DNA of 64,000 bases. It comes from Malachius bipustulatus. Taxonomy: Eukaryota; Arthropoda; Insecta; Coleoptera; Melyridae. The stretch covers positions 8,098,858 to 8,162,857 of the forward strand of contig OU342633.1 of NCBI GenBank assembly GCA_910589415.1, written 5' to 3'. The position numbers and the translations under genes are program-made. The notes under the pieces are model-generated. The model saw nothing but the letters and a program-made list of their open reading frames with translations. It was not told the DNA's origin and made no database searches. Below, piece by piece: positions 52,973 to 64,000 of this stretch (the stretch's first letter is position 1; every line of letters begins with the position of its first letter).

Positions 52973-54640
52973 CTTAAAAAATACAAATCTAAATTTAATA
53001 TTAAAATAGTCGGTACTTACATCGTTATAAATATTGATAAATATCTAGGTAATAGGGCTTACTGGTTTATTTTTTCTGTTGCTATAATCCAAATACTCGA
53101 GAAGGTAGGTACGTTAAAGTCGAACGTAAGATTAAGACTGATTGTTTAAATTTAACAAAAGCCCCTTCTTCCTTCTATAAAACTAACAAATCGTGCTGTA
53201 AGGTACCTAGTTACCTAGTCTGTAATTGTTCTTAAATTTTTTTACTCCTACCTTTTATTTTGAAATCGTTTGTTCATGAAAAGCAAAAGCCGTCTCTTCA
53301 AATTGATTATATTGTTCTATTTCGTAATATTCTGAGTACATAATACACATTATATGTGTACCTACCTCAAACGCGGCTTGACACACAAATCCATGCAAAC
53401 AAAAACTGCAATAAGTGCTAACGCGTTTGTTATTAATTATGGTGTGACATTCGCTTCAGGCGTATATCTCAAATGGGCCGAATATCTCGATAAACATTCA
53501 AGAAGTATCAATCTTCTCATTGAACCACTACCTAATATTGATTACATAAACTAAAATATTGATTTCTCTAGCTAAACACCTGATGAAGAAGAATATTATT
53601 TTTGATATCAATTTTCAAACAGGATATAAAGTAGTGGGAGTTATTAATATGAATATGTAAAAGGGCGAAAAATATTTAAATATAATTAGGTACTACTTGG
53701 TTGGCATTGACTACTACTTTTATCATTTTATAAGTCAGCAGTAGCGTAACTTTCTGTAACCTATGGAAACAATTAATAGAGTATAAAGATAATTTCAGTA
53801 CCTAAAGATAATTATTATTTCAATGTTGAAGCCTGAAAACCGGTGTCATTGAAGTAGGTATATTATGGGAGACGATAGTATGTAATTTTTGTATGAAGTC
53901 CCCATATAACTAGAGAATAATAATACAGTAAATATAAATTACACAGTGTGTCTCAAAATAAATATGTTCAACAATAAAGCTATAATAGCACGTCCGATGA
54001 TTTCAAAACTTTGTTTATGTGGAAAACGTGGTAACTGAAAGAGATATGAACTCTCCTTTCAACCTCACCTGGTTATCAGGTGATATTTGTCGTTAATGTT
54101 ATTGTTCTCAAAATAATTAAGGTGCTCAATGCACTTAGCATACTTATCATATCTGGGATTTCAGTGTGTCCCCGAGTTAGGTAGAAATCGATTTATACAG
54201 TATGCCAGGACAAGAATTAACAGCATGGGGATCTGGGAAATCGTGAGAGATACAGATAGGTACAATTAAATTAGCAAAATGTTGGTCAATTTATTAGGGG
54301 TCAATGATATTTCGTTCTGAAAACCAGATAATTCCCTGACATCCGGAGATATTCGAAATAAACCGAAATCTTACATTTCGTCACCTTAAAACAGAACTAG
54401 CCCAAGTCGATTTTTGCCAAAAAAGAGATTTTTATACGAAACAATAGAGTAAGGTGTCGCCGATCGAATGCAGAACTAATCTAAGTCCTAATGATTCTAT
54501 TTATCCCATATTAGGTAAATTACAAATAAGCTTATGTCCTAGGGTGTCCAAATTTTTAATGCAGAACTATCCTAAGTTCGCGAGAAAGAACCTATGTCAA
54601 TGCTCCAGTAAATAATTTCAGTGCAGAACTATACTTATTA
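52973..54640. other. upstream region of the desaturase, repeats
   Basis: No ORF supported. 54240-54370 shares GAGAGATACAG..., CATCCGGAGATAT with 58660-59280. 54385-54640 is a loose tandem repeat of GCAGAACTA.(C/T)CTAAGT boxes. The non-coding first exon should be somewhere here or further right; I cannot place it. Confidence 0.45.
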
Positions 54641-54648
54641 CCATAAGG

Positions 54649-55066
54649 TACAGCTCATCGATTATTTATTGGCGGAGAATTCTTGAAAATTGATAAGCAA
54701 TAAAATTTTTATCGGTATACTCGTGATTCAAAAAAGTCCTATCTAAATGTATAGAGAACAGAAATAATTTAACACTTTTGCATGGATCTCCCTGAACATT
54801 CGATTTTTTGTTCGCTCTTATCTTTGTGATTGTCTCGATAATGAGTGTTTATCATTTAAAACGTTCATCCAATTGCACCTGCCATAGGCGGCGTGGTTGA
54901 TATTGAATACTCGATTGAATATTATCAGGTGAAAATTAACAAGATTTTGTCCATAGTGAGAGTTATAAGCATCATTTTTTGCACGCCACTGCCTGAATCA
55001 ATATTTTTGCTATCTGTCCAGATTAATTCAGAGAATTCTCCGCCAATAAATAACCGATGAACTGTA
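54649..55066. mobile_element. 418-bp TIR element, TACAG(C/T)TCATCG ends
   Basis: Left TACAGCTCATCGATTATTTA and TTGGCGGAGAATTCT; the right end has the complement with two changes. TIR of about 35 bp. No target duplication is obvious beyond TA. Interior non-coding. Confidence 0.75.
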
Positions 55067-58000
55067 TGTAACCTATGTTAGTGTTGTGTTAGAACTACTT
55101 ATACAAGCTGTCCGGGAAAATGTGGGAAATCTCTCGGAATGAGATAGAACTTAAAAAGATGACAAGTTCCCATAATTTTTTTTCCTCGCTGTCCTCCCTA
55201 CGGAGATACGGCCTCCTATTCTAGTCGACTTAGAAAATTCCTACAATGTGAGATCGATAGCACATTCAACATACGTAAGCCTACAAGAAATAATTAATTT
55301 ATTTTCAATAATAAAAATGATATTGCTAAAATATAAAATCAATTTTTTTTGCTGGACAGAAAGATCCGGATACCTTAGGCGCTTTTTGTTGTTGCAGCAG
55401 TTTCAATTACATTTCAAAACTATTTCAACTACTACTTCATTGATTTTATGATCACAAAAATTAACTATTTCAAAATGTTGAAACTGACATTGCTATCATT
55501 CGTAAATTAGGGTACTATGGTACTATAACTGATGTTTATTGCGTCTAACCTCTTAACAGAAAATATACAACATGTACCGGGTGTCCCAACACTAAATAGA
55601 GCTTAATTTTAAAGATAAAAGATTGAAACTTTGAGGATTTGTGTACTTGATATAGGACCATGAAAAGGCATAATCAGTTTCATTAAAAGTTCGGGCGCCA
55701 GCGATAAAAAACTGTAATATGGTGGTAAATTGACGGAAAAAAATTCGATATTTTTTCAATATATAGGTAGAAATCGATTAATAAAATCAAAATCGCTTGA
55801 AAGAAATGTGAAAAAACTAATTGTAAGGCTTTAATTAAATAATATATAATTATACAGGGTGGGCCATCGAAAAGGTAACAAGCCTAATAATTTGAAAAGT
55901 GAAGATGTATGCGAAAAACGCCGAAACAGGTCGATTTTGTTATCGGGAGGGACATGTTGTTGTGACAAATTTAACTACCCAAGTTCACCCCCTTGGCAGG
56001 GGTAGCTACCTCTTTGCTTATCATCATAGGGAACAGATATCGAGTGATACAACCAATTTCAATTCTGACGTCATTAGTTTAACACGAAAATGATATGTTT
56101 CGAGATCATAGTGTGTTTGAAGTGGTTTGAAACCGCTGCAACAAGAAAAAACGCCTCTTTACTTTTGGAATTTATGTCATTAATTTTCTTATCATGAATT
56201 TTTCTTGAAACATCGAAGAATTGTTATTATAGTAAGAATTGTTATTATAGTCCGGATTTTTTTGTCCAGTGCATTCCAGCAACTAATTAAAGTTGTCTTT
56301 TACTTTTTAACAGATTCCTAAAAAATATAAAATTTTGCAAATTTTTTAAAATTCAACTGACCCTGTATCTTTGCCACTTCTCAAGATCCCAATAGTGAGA
56401 AAGTTAAAAAAGATCTGCATTATTATATTGATGTATATGAACTCAGATCGTAGTTATTGTAAAAATATATGATAACTAGACTTCAAAACATTATTTGAAA
56501 ACAAAGTTAGCATCACTTAGTTTATTTCGACCTTAATTATTAAGATTTTTTAGAAATATTTTTCAGCAAATACTTTATAGGTACCTTATTCAAGAATTTA
56601 CCTGATTATTTTAGAAAATATAGTTTATGACTACGGGATGGTAGTACGCTGCTACTTTTTTTGTTCAACGTTACATGGAGATATTATTCGTATTGATGCA
56701 GGTGGTGAGTGCTTTGAAAGCAAAGTGTTTTGTCTATGTCAACGAGGAACCATCTCTCTTTGCTAAGGCTTTTTATGAAATAGTACAAAATTGGGACAAC
56801 TCGACTTCAGACCAGCGGAGCGGTTTAAGAGGAGATAGTGCGTGGAATTAATTAATGTAGTCGTGATTTAATTATTATTATTACACTGTCCTAAACACTG
56901 CACTGAGAAAACTAAAAAAAAAACTAAAAAACTTGAAAACACTTTTATTGGAACTATAAAAACGATGGTTATAATTATTATTGTGTGGCTCGGGGGCTCA
57001 AACGCAGCTAGCGGAGTAAAACTCACAAATGAGAACTCCTAGAATGATATCAACTGTGAACTATGCATGAGAATTGTAAAATGGAAATTATCCACGATAG
57101 CGGTGCTAGTAACTCTGATTTGGGTTACCTTGATAGCTTATTGCAACCTGAGATACTGAAACTTATTCCCAAACGGTAGCAGTTTCCATCTTCCTTAAAA
57201 TATATGTATATCTGTAGCTCGGAGGATACCAGCTCGACCAAAATACCCCGCTGTGCTTTAATCCCATGGGTGAGCTCGACCAAGCACCTTCTTACCTGAG
57301 AATTCTTAGACCAGTTGCATTGTTGCCAGACTGAACAAAATATCTTTAGCAGTGTTTTTGTTTTATAGACTGGTTCATCCCTGCAACACTTCTATAGCTT
57401 ATGTTTATAATATTTGTTTTACAAAAAAAAAAAAAAAAATTCAAAAAAGATGAAAATAAAATTTTCCCGTATAGTGCGAACTTTTTGGCGGCCTGTATAA
57501 ACATACTTTGCACTATATATATTGTCGGTATATACAGGATATTTCACTTTAATTTAGAAAATGCGATAATAATGTTCAAATTAAAAAGAATAAATAAATA
57601 TTACCTTCACTATAATAAGAGAAAATTATGATTTATGAAAAGCAAAAGATGTTTATTCTTATTCCCAATAAAGTAACGAAACTTACAAGTAACAACCATC
57701 GTGAGAAGACTGTAGGCAGGTAAAGTCCTTCCAAAGATTTAGGTGTTCCTTAAATTTTACTGTTTACGATGTAACACCGTATGCGGTTATTTTTTCTCAT
57801 GCATAATTTATTAAACCCGAGGAAATATCTATCTAATTATGTTTTATGATATGAAGAAAAACTCAAAACAATGTTACTCTTTCTGTTCAATGAGACATAC
57901 ATAAATAATCAGTGATGAAAATGTAATAAGTTAAAAATTCTAAAATGTAAAAGTAAATAAGAATTATTGCATACTTTGAATTTGAAGTAACAACTCTATA

Positions 58001-58590
58001 TTTAAGTACCTAAAATGCCCGTATTCACAAAGAATTCCTGTCCTGTTATATCCCCAAAATAATTAAATAAATGGGATGAAGATATACAGTTTTTTAGCAT
58101 TAGAATGAGATGGAGATAATTGATTACGTAATTATATAGGAAATTATCGTTTGTGAATACGGGCATATGTGTTATTTTATATCTTGTGACTGACACAAAT
58201 ATTCAGAACTTCTTATTAAAGGTCGGTTTGGCAACTATGGAAGGTAAGCAGTTCATAATTTTAAGAAATTCTCCAATTTCGTGTTTTATGACCGGAACGA
58301 ATGTTAATCCTTGAGTTCGATGTTAAGGGATTAAAATTGAGTATCTTGGTCGAGCTCGCATACGCCCCTGTAGCTTGGGTCAAGGAGGACCAATGTCAGT
58401 ACTTATGTTACTGTTTTGAGTTAATAATACCATTAGAATTATTTTCTTGCACTCTTTCATTATGTCAAAGTAAACCAATCGCAGATCCATGAATGTATAG
58501 ATTCGTAGGGCGATATTACTCAGGACTCACATCACTTTTGAAGATAATATGCACTAGATCCTAAAAAAGTTAATTATACTGTGATATTTT
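55067..58590. other. non-coding, fragments of TACAGGGTG repeats
   Basis: TACAGGGTGGGCCATCGAAA at 55854 starts a half hairpin. 56705-56850 has an open run of about 50 codons without similarity that I recognise. 57420-57440 is an A run. 58005-58170 is flanked by GCCCGTATTCACAAA/TTTGTGAATACGGGC, a short TIR element. No gene. Confidence 0.45.
58012..58166. repeat. 155-bp TIR repeat with ATGCCCGTATTCACAAA ends
   Basis: AATGCCCGTATTCACAAAGA at the left and CGTTTGTGAATACGGGCATAT at the right, with further pairing GGATATAACAGG/GATAATTTCC-type sequence inside. Probably a very small MITE. Non-coding. Confidence 0.65.
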
Positions 58591-58599
58591 ATCCAAATA

Positions 58600-59460
58600 C
58601 AGTGTGGCTAGGATATGAATGACCCGCATGATCGTCTCCGAAACCGTGAGAGATACAGGGTCGATTAAATTAGCAAAAAGTTGATCAACGATATTCCGTT
58701 GAGAAAACCCGCAAATTACGCTTACATCCGGAGATATCAAGAACATTTTAGTAGGCGTAGTAGGCGCTTACAAAAATAATGTCATTGACAAGTTGTACTA
58801 ATATGTCGACAATATTGCTTTTGTCATTTTGTCAGGGCAAAAAGTTCGACGCCTACTACACCAAAATGTGCTATAAAAAAAATAAAGGAAACCATACTGT
58901 GATGTACCTACATAGTTGAATTTGTAATTGTAAATGCTATCTAATACAGAGTGAACTTTTTTTATGGGCCGTTTACTTTTTTTTCATAAAAACAAATAAA
59001 GTTGATGGTGATTTCTTAGAAACTAAACGTTGCACTGACACTTTGTAAATAAATATCATCTTGTAGAGCTAAAAAAGTGGGAATGAGAAAGTGTCCTTTG
59101 TTCTTTTACATCTTTCCAAGTAACTTTGGAAAAAATATAATAACAAAATTGTAACCCTTCGGTTTTTTTCGAATATCTCCGGACGTAAGCGGAATTTTCT
59201 GGTTCTCTCAAAAGAATATCTTGGATACTAAAGTGCCCACCTTTTTTCTAATTTATTTGACCCTCTTGCAGGTTTACCCCCGTTTGAATAACGAAGTAGG
59301 TATCAACTTCTGGTATTTCCGGAAGTGCAGCCATCTTGAAAATAGTTTCATTGAATTTCACATGGTCACTTTATGTCTTTAAATTTTTTATTTTGAGAAT
59401 CTAAAACCACTAACAGTTCCCAAGATATGGCGGGTGGCCAACCTTAAATAAGGTACACAC
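58600..59460. repeat. imperfect hairpin repeat (CATCCGGAGATAT family) and core fragments
   Basis: Facing arms at 58650-58770 and 59160-59290 (GAGAAAACCCGCAAATTACG; ATATCTCCGGACGTAAGCGG). Then 59290-59460 resembles the outer part of palindrome 1 (TATTTCCGGAAGTGCAGCCA). Confidence 0.6.
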
Positions 59461-60784
59461 GGTATACATGAATAATAATTTATGCATGATTGTACGAAAA
59501 TAACAAAACTAGGCATTCTGCTTCGGTTTAGTGAGGTGTTTTAGATTATATTTTCACATTATACAGGGTGATTAGTAACTCGCGCACTCGAAGCATGTTG
59601 CGATAAACTTCACTTTTTAAGAGTGGTAAATTTTCTTACTGCAGTGTTGTTTTTTTTCTTTTCTTCCAAAGATATGACCATTTTTGTAAAAAAAAGGTGG
59701 CAACACTCCACTGAACATGTGAATAAGTTCGGGTTAGATGGTATTGTTATTATTTTTATTTCCGTAGCAACGAAGGCATTTGAATATTTTATACTAAGTT
59801 GAGTTTAGGCGGTTGCCAAACTTCAAATTTCGTTCAGATTTAGGTATGGTATCAATTTACAACATTCTCAAGTCCTCTGTAAAGAGGTTTTGTGGAAAAA
59901 AAATTGATGAATTATATGGTATCCGTTCCAGACATTACAGTAACCCGAATTTTTCATTAATTTTTATCACGGTTATTGAAAAATATATCTTTCGGATGAG
60001 GGTAGCTCTGTAACTTGAAAACAAACCGTTGGATTCAATTTTTTTTTTGCAGAATATCCTTAATTTTAATAGGCTCTATATCGCCCTGTATTCCGAGTGC
60101 GGCGTTTGCCACTCTCGTCAAAGTGGAGCTCAGTAATTTGCGTGCATTTTTTAATACTTTAATAAAACATTCCTTTTTTAGGACATAATATCTATCGATT
60201 TCAGCTCACTGAAAATTAGTGGATATTGCTTTGAACATGAATTAAATACAAAATATGCCATTACAAGATCATGAAATTGCTGTCACAGTAACTTGAGTTA
60301 GGTAGGTACTTAAGCAGAATGTTCAGTAGCTAGTGGGCAAATAAGGAGGAGCAAAATAATCCGGCAAAGATTTACTAAAAAGCACCCGCTAAAAACTAAA
60401 ACCAAATACGCTCAACTAACAGTACCGTACGCACTCTCCCTTAGCAAATCAAGAACGAAGTAAAAATTATAGGCTGTTCGGTAAATATTATATGAAAATT
60501 ATGACGAACAAGATCTGTACCTAGTTTTCGCTAAAACATAATAATAACTTATATCTATGACGTTACGAACCCCTTCCTGATTGGTCCTTGTAATTTTTTA
60601 TCATGTAGGTAAGTCCTATAATGCATATTTAAAATAATTCATATGGCGTAGCTTATTACTAGCCAATTAACTTTCCATGAATTTAACATAACAAAAACAA
60701 ATCATTTTGGCGCTCTTTGTATAATTTATGAGCAAACATCTTACTTTAATGTATAGGTACGCACTGACTGATTGCAGAATTCAT
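59461..60784. other. AT-rich DNA, one TACAGGGTG half repeat
   Basis: TTATACAGGGTGATTAGTAA at 59559 starts a half hairpin-like repeat. No gene recognised. Confidence 0.4.
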
Positions 60785-60952
60785 TTTTAGTGTATTTTTT
60801 AACAAAAAAATACACTATTGAGGACGACATCACTTTCCAAAAATCACCCAAACTCATCAAATGTCCACCGATCATGACCCCCAGATTACGAAAAAGTGGT
60901 TTTCCAAAATTCACCTGCCCACGATATATATATATATATTTATATATATATT

Positions 60953-60983
<31 letters not shown>

Positions 60984-62670
60984 TTATATATATATATATT
61001 TCTCCAAAATCGCGAAATTTCGATTTTAAAAACGCTCCTGTGGCTTTATCTTTTAAGATTAGTGAACGAAATTTTGGGTCCTTGTAAAATTTGGGAATGA
61101 TGTTGGATTTTCGTTGAAAAACTTTCCAAAAGTCCCATCACTTCTACAGGGTGTCCCTTCAAAATTCCAGGTATCCGGTTTTTGTCATCTCATTTCAGGT
61201 CGCAGTTTTGAATCTAGGAGGCTGAAATTTTTGTGGGAGTAAGATATCCACAAGGAGTGGTCTGGTATTGCACTTGAGCAAAATCGGCCGAGCCGTTTCA
61301 AAATGGCGGCCATTTTAATTTTTGGAAAAAGGACTATTTTTTGAACCCCTGTATAAGCTAGATAGAAAAAGAGTTTTATATCAAATTCACAATATTGGAA
61401 GTAAATGACTTGAAATTTAATTTCATGCAACAAAATTTGCATTTTTCCTATTAATAAGCCAGTGGCGTGGGTAGGAAAAGGGTAAAAATGGCTAAATTTC
61501 TCCAACAATTTATGAGCACATTTTTGAAGTAATTAAACTGAAATTTTTACAGTAGACAACTATACTAATAGACTTCAACCCTTGAGAATTTCAAAAAGTA
61601 AATAAGAAAAATGGCGGAGATATTCGATTTTTTTTTACATGATGTTTTTTTAAAATTAATTTCTCTAAATTTTTAAAAACGCTCCTGTAGCTTCATCTTT
61701 CAAGATTAATGAACGAAATTTTTTACTCTTATAAACCTTAGGGCTGACGTTTGATTTTCGTAAAAAAACATTTTCCTAGAGTTGTGTTACTTCTACAGGT
61801 GTCCCTCCGAATTTCAGAAAAAAAACCGTCCGTGAGGCACGGTTTCTGGTCGAAGTTTTCAATCTAGAGCGCTGAAATTTTTTTGGTAGTAAGATACCCT
61901 CAAGTAGTCGTCTGGTACTGTATTTGAGTAAAATAGGTAAAGACATTCCAAAATGGCGGCCTTTTCAATTTTTGGAAAATGGCTAGATTTTGAACCCCTA
62001 AATAGGCAAGATCAAAAACTTTTAAACAAAATTAACAAGATTGGAATAAACTTATTTGAAATTTGAGCTAATGCAATATAATTTGCATCATTTCTATTAA
62101 TAAGCCAGAGGCGTGGGTAGGAAAAGGGTAAAAATGTCTACATTTCTATAAACATTCATGAGCTTATTTTTGAAGGAATAGAACGGAAATTTTGATAGTA
62201 GACAACTATACTAATAGCATTTAACCTTCAAAAATTTCAAGAAGCAAATATAAAAATGGCGGAGATATATTCGAATATTTTTAAATGATGTTTATTCCTC
62301 TAAAATTTCAAACTTTCGGTTTTCAAAACTCTCCTTTCAGTTTTTTCCGAATTTATTAAAGGTAGTGTAAAAAATAGTATTTTTCAAGTAAAGTTAGCCA
62401 GTGGCGGGCATAGGAAAAGGGACAAAATTGTAAAATTTTGCCAATTTTTTTGATTTTTAAATTTAAAAATCCGATCTAAGGCACGTGTTGAAACGAAATG
62501 AAATGAAATTATCATAGAAAATTTTTCACATTAAAGCACTACGCTAACATGACATGACTGTGGAAAATTTCAGAAAGCCAATAATTTAAAAAGCGGTGAA
62601 AATATTCATAATTGAATCGCATAAAAATACACTATTTCTGCGATTGATGCGCAAGAAGGTTTTTATTTGT
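60785..62670 (+). repeat. repeat family L, most complete copy
   Basis: Begins TTTTTAGTGTATTTTTTAAC with inverted AATACACTATT, continues through GACGACATCACTTTCC to a TA microsatellite (60924-61004). Then two successive units of about 650 bp (from 61010 and 61675) contain the GCCGAGCCGTTTCAAAATGGC and GGCGTGGGTAGGAAAAGGG blocks. It ends GAATCGCATAAAAATACACT-ATTTCTGCG at about 62645. Its two ends share AATACACTATT. No ORF. It shows what the interrupted copy at 41597-47695 looked like before insertion. Confidence 0.75.
60924..61004. repeat. (TA)n-rich microsatellite
   Basis: TATATATATTTATATATATA-type run inside family L, at the same place where the other copy carries three palindromes. Confidence 0.95.
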
Positions 62671-63144
62671 TGAGGATGATTGGTACAATGATAATATCAA
62701 TAATTTGCTCACGCTCACATTAACAATCAGTGTTTTATGACAAGCCCACCTTCAATAGCGCAAATGATGCAGTTTTAATTGTAATTACCTATTGACATTA
62801 AATGACTTCTGAATAATGTAAATATCTAATGGGATTCCAAAAGTAGGTACCTAATATGACCTTTCATTAACGACCGTAAAATTAGGAATTTTCATTTTAG
62901 CACAAACACTATAAACTTTACAACGCTATTATTTACTCTTTAACATGTATTATGTACCTAAGCCACTCAAATATAATAACAATCAATATTTTTAAACCCT
63001 GGTATAAAAACTTTAATATAATTTCAATAAAACAGCAATCTTTGTTTTCAACCCTTACTTTGAAGAATCTCTGCATGCTGATGGATGATAAATAAAACCC
63101 TAATGTTTTAAAAATTCTACTGTGTACTGATGGATATATTATAT
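62671..63144. other. non-coding DNA, part of the family C element
   Basis: 63040-63120 contains the TTTTCAACCCTTACTTTGAA block (inverted at 33780) and CCCTAATGTTTT. No ORF. Confidence 0.4.
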
Positions 63145-63186
63145 AAATTGTTTCGCTACTTTTAAAGTAGCACCTTCAGACATACC
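63145..63186 (-). ncRNA. hammerhead-ribozyme-like motif, family C copy 2, degraded
   Basis: Minus strand: CUGAAGG (last core A changed to G), stem II GCUAC-UUUAAAA-GUAGC intact, GAAAC present, but no GUH follows. Stem II and GAAA are the same as at 13934-13990. The changed core base should abolish cleavage. Confidence 0.5.
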
Positions 63187-63219
63187 ATATACCTATAAGT
63201 ATAATAAAACATAATTTCT

Positions 63220-63620
63220 CTTCGACCATCAAGTAATAAGTACGTTCTTTATACTGCTAGATTCAGTTAACTAATGGTAGTACATATATTCCCCATGCGA
63301 CGAGGGAAAGTTCGAGTTTTCTCCGCTTTATGCCAATTCACAGCTCGGCATTTTGAGAACTCATTTTCGGAACTCACTGCATGACGTCAACATATTGTTA
63401 AGATAACGCATTAATATAGTTCGACCAACTGTTGAAATACCGACCGTAAAATCACGATCGAATGCATCATCTTCAATCCTCTCATCTTCAACCGAAGAGC
63501 GAAGTTGCTGACCTGACCTGACTCACTCACTCAACGTTTCAATCTCTTGCGCTTGCAATTCGTAGAGGTCGGTGACCTCTACCTGTGGCATGGTGTTTGC
63601 TCGGGAGGATCCGAATTGAG
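63220..63620 (-). repeat. dispersed repeat, partner of 16130-16600
   Basis: Complement shares ordered blocks with 16130-16600 (see there). It directly adjoins the family C hammerhead-like motif, so both may be parts of one retroelement. Confidence 0.6.
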
Positions 63621-64000
63621 GTAAAAAAATCTGCAGGTAGAGGGCCATAAAACCATCTACACAATCCTACATCCGAACTGAGGTGAAACCATTGTTACCA
63701 TTGATACCATTGTTTAACCCTATGCTCCCAGCGGGGGGCGCAATAAATGGTCTCTGGGTTTTGCAGGCAAAGGCAGGTACTTGGAAAGGAAGAAAGAAAT
63801 TTTTACAAGCCCTGATTTGAAAGGAAACCGATGGAAATGCCATTGAAAAACATATTATTGCAGTCGTTAATAATTTTTATATTAAAGTATGAGTGGATAA
63901 TAAGGTCTTTCAAAGCCGTAGTGCTCGAAATAGAGAGAATTATTTTTAGGAACCCGTATTATCCACGAATACTTTACGCTAGTTTTTAATATTGGTACAT
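63621..64000. other. right edge, unassigned
   Basis: Somewhat less AT-rich, with two decayed (AT)CCGAA(T/C)TGAGGT words at 63610 and 63672. No ORF or known repeat recognised. Confidence 0.35.

Noticed and set aside
53578..53630. CCTGATGAAGAAG, resembling a fourth hammerhead core
   Set aside because: No convincing stem II and no GAAA at the required place.
60768..61100. IYIYIYIY ORFs
   Set aside because: Translation of a TA microsatellite.

Overview
This is a repeat-dominated stretch of an animal nuclear genome, almost certainly an insect. The evidence is multi-exon acyl-CoA desaturase genes with the exon pattern and histidine boxes of the insect delta-9 family, set in AT-rich DNA full of insect-type mobile elements. 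These include a Ty3/gypsy retrotransposon, non-LTR elements, Penelope-like elements, mariner, pogo, hAT and Harbinger remnants, and many hairpin ('TACAGGGTG') repeats. The sequence alone does not settle species or order.

Host genes. Two desaturase genes lie head to tail on the minus strand. The upstream gene is complete: five coding exons (52968-52737, 41374-41244, 35471-35266, 35204-35019, 30289-29983) join in frame to 353 codons with all three histidine boxes. Three of its introns are 4.7-11.4 kb and filled with transposons. The downstream gene starts at 12387. Only its first two coding exons (12387-12174, 12042-11912) are in the window, and the rest should lie beyond the left edge. Exon 2 is exactly 131 bp in both genes, with the same phases.

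Left 11.6 kb. An old non-LTR reverse-transcriptase fragment (545-775) is split by a very young Ty3/gypsy element (776-7895; its LTRs differ at one base in 584). That element's gag carries a 727-bp terminal-inverted-repeat insertion. Two more truncated non-LTR elements (7916-8870 minus, 10505-11580 plus) and two inverted-repeat elements (8906-9414, 9681-10456) follow.

12.4-30 kb, between the genes. This holds a tRNA-like sequence, several hairpin repeats, a histone H1 tail fragment captured in repeats (19479-19712), a textbook 8-bp-TSD hAT MITE (20945-21459), a Harbinger element with the start of its transposase (22744-23407) and a decayed hAT transposase (25720-26662).

Introns of the upstream gene. 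These hold a pogo-like transposase lacking two catalytic aspartates (31885-32830), a jockey-like element with its own MITE insertion (35885-38625), an RNase H-bearing non-LTR end (38690-39825) and a mariner relic (39830-40595). At 41.75-46.61 kb three successive large palindromes sit inside one TA-rich microsatellite. The largest is two Penelope-like copies (GIY-YIG endonuclease) head to head.

The most notable signal is a hammerhead-ribozyme-like motif (CUGANGA, short hairpin, GAAA). It occurs in three unrelated sequence families: the ends of the Penelope-like copies, the palindrome beside them, and two dispersed repeats at 13.9 and 63.1 kb. The right end (53-64 kb) is non-coding repeats, including an uninterrupted copy (60785-62670) of the repeat that hosts the palindrome cluster. 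No cellular gene other than the desaturases could be supported.
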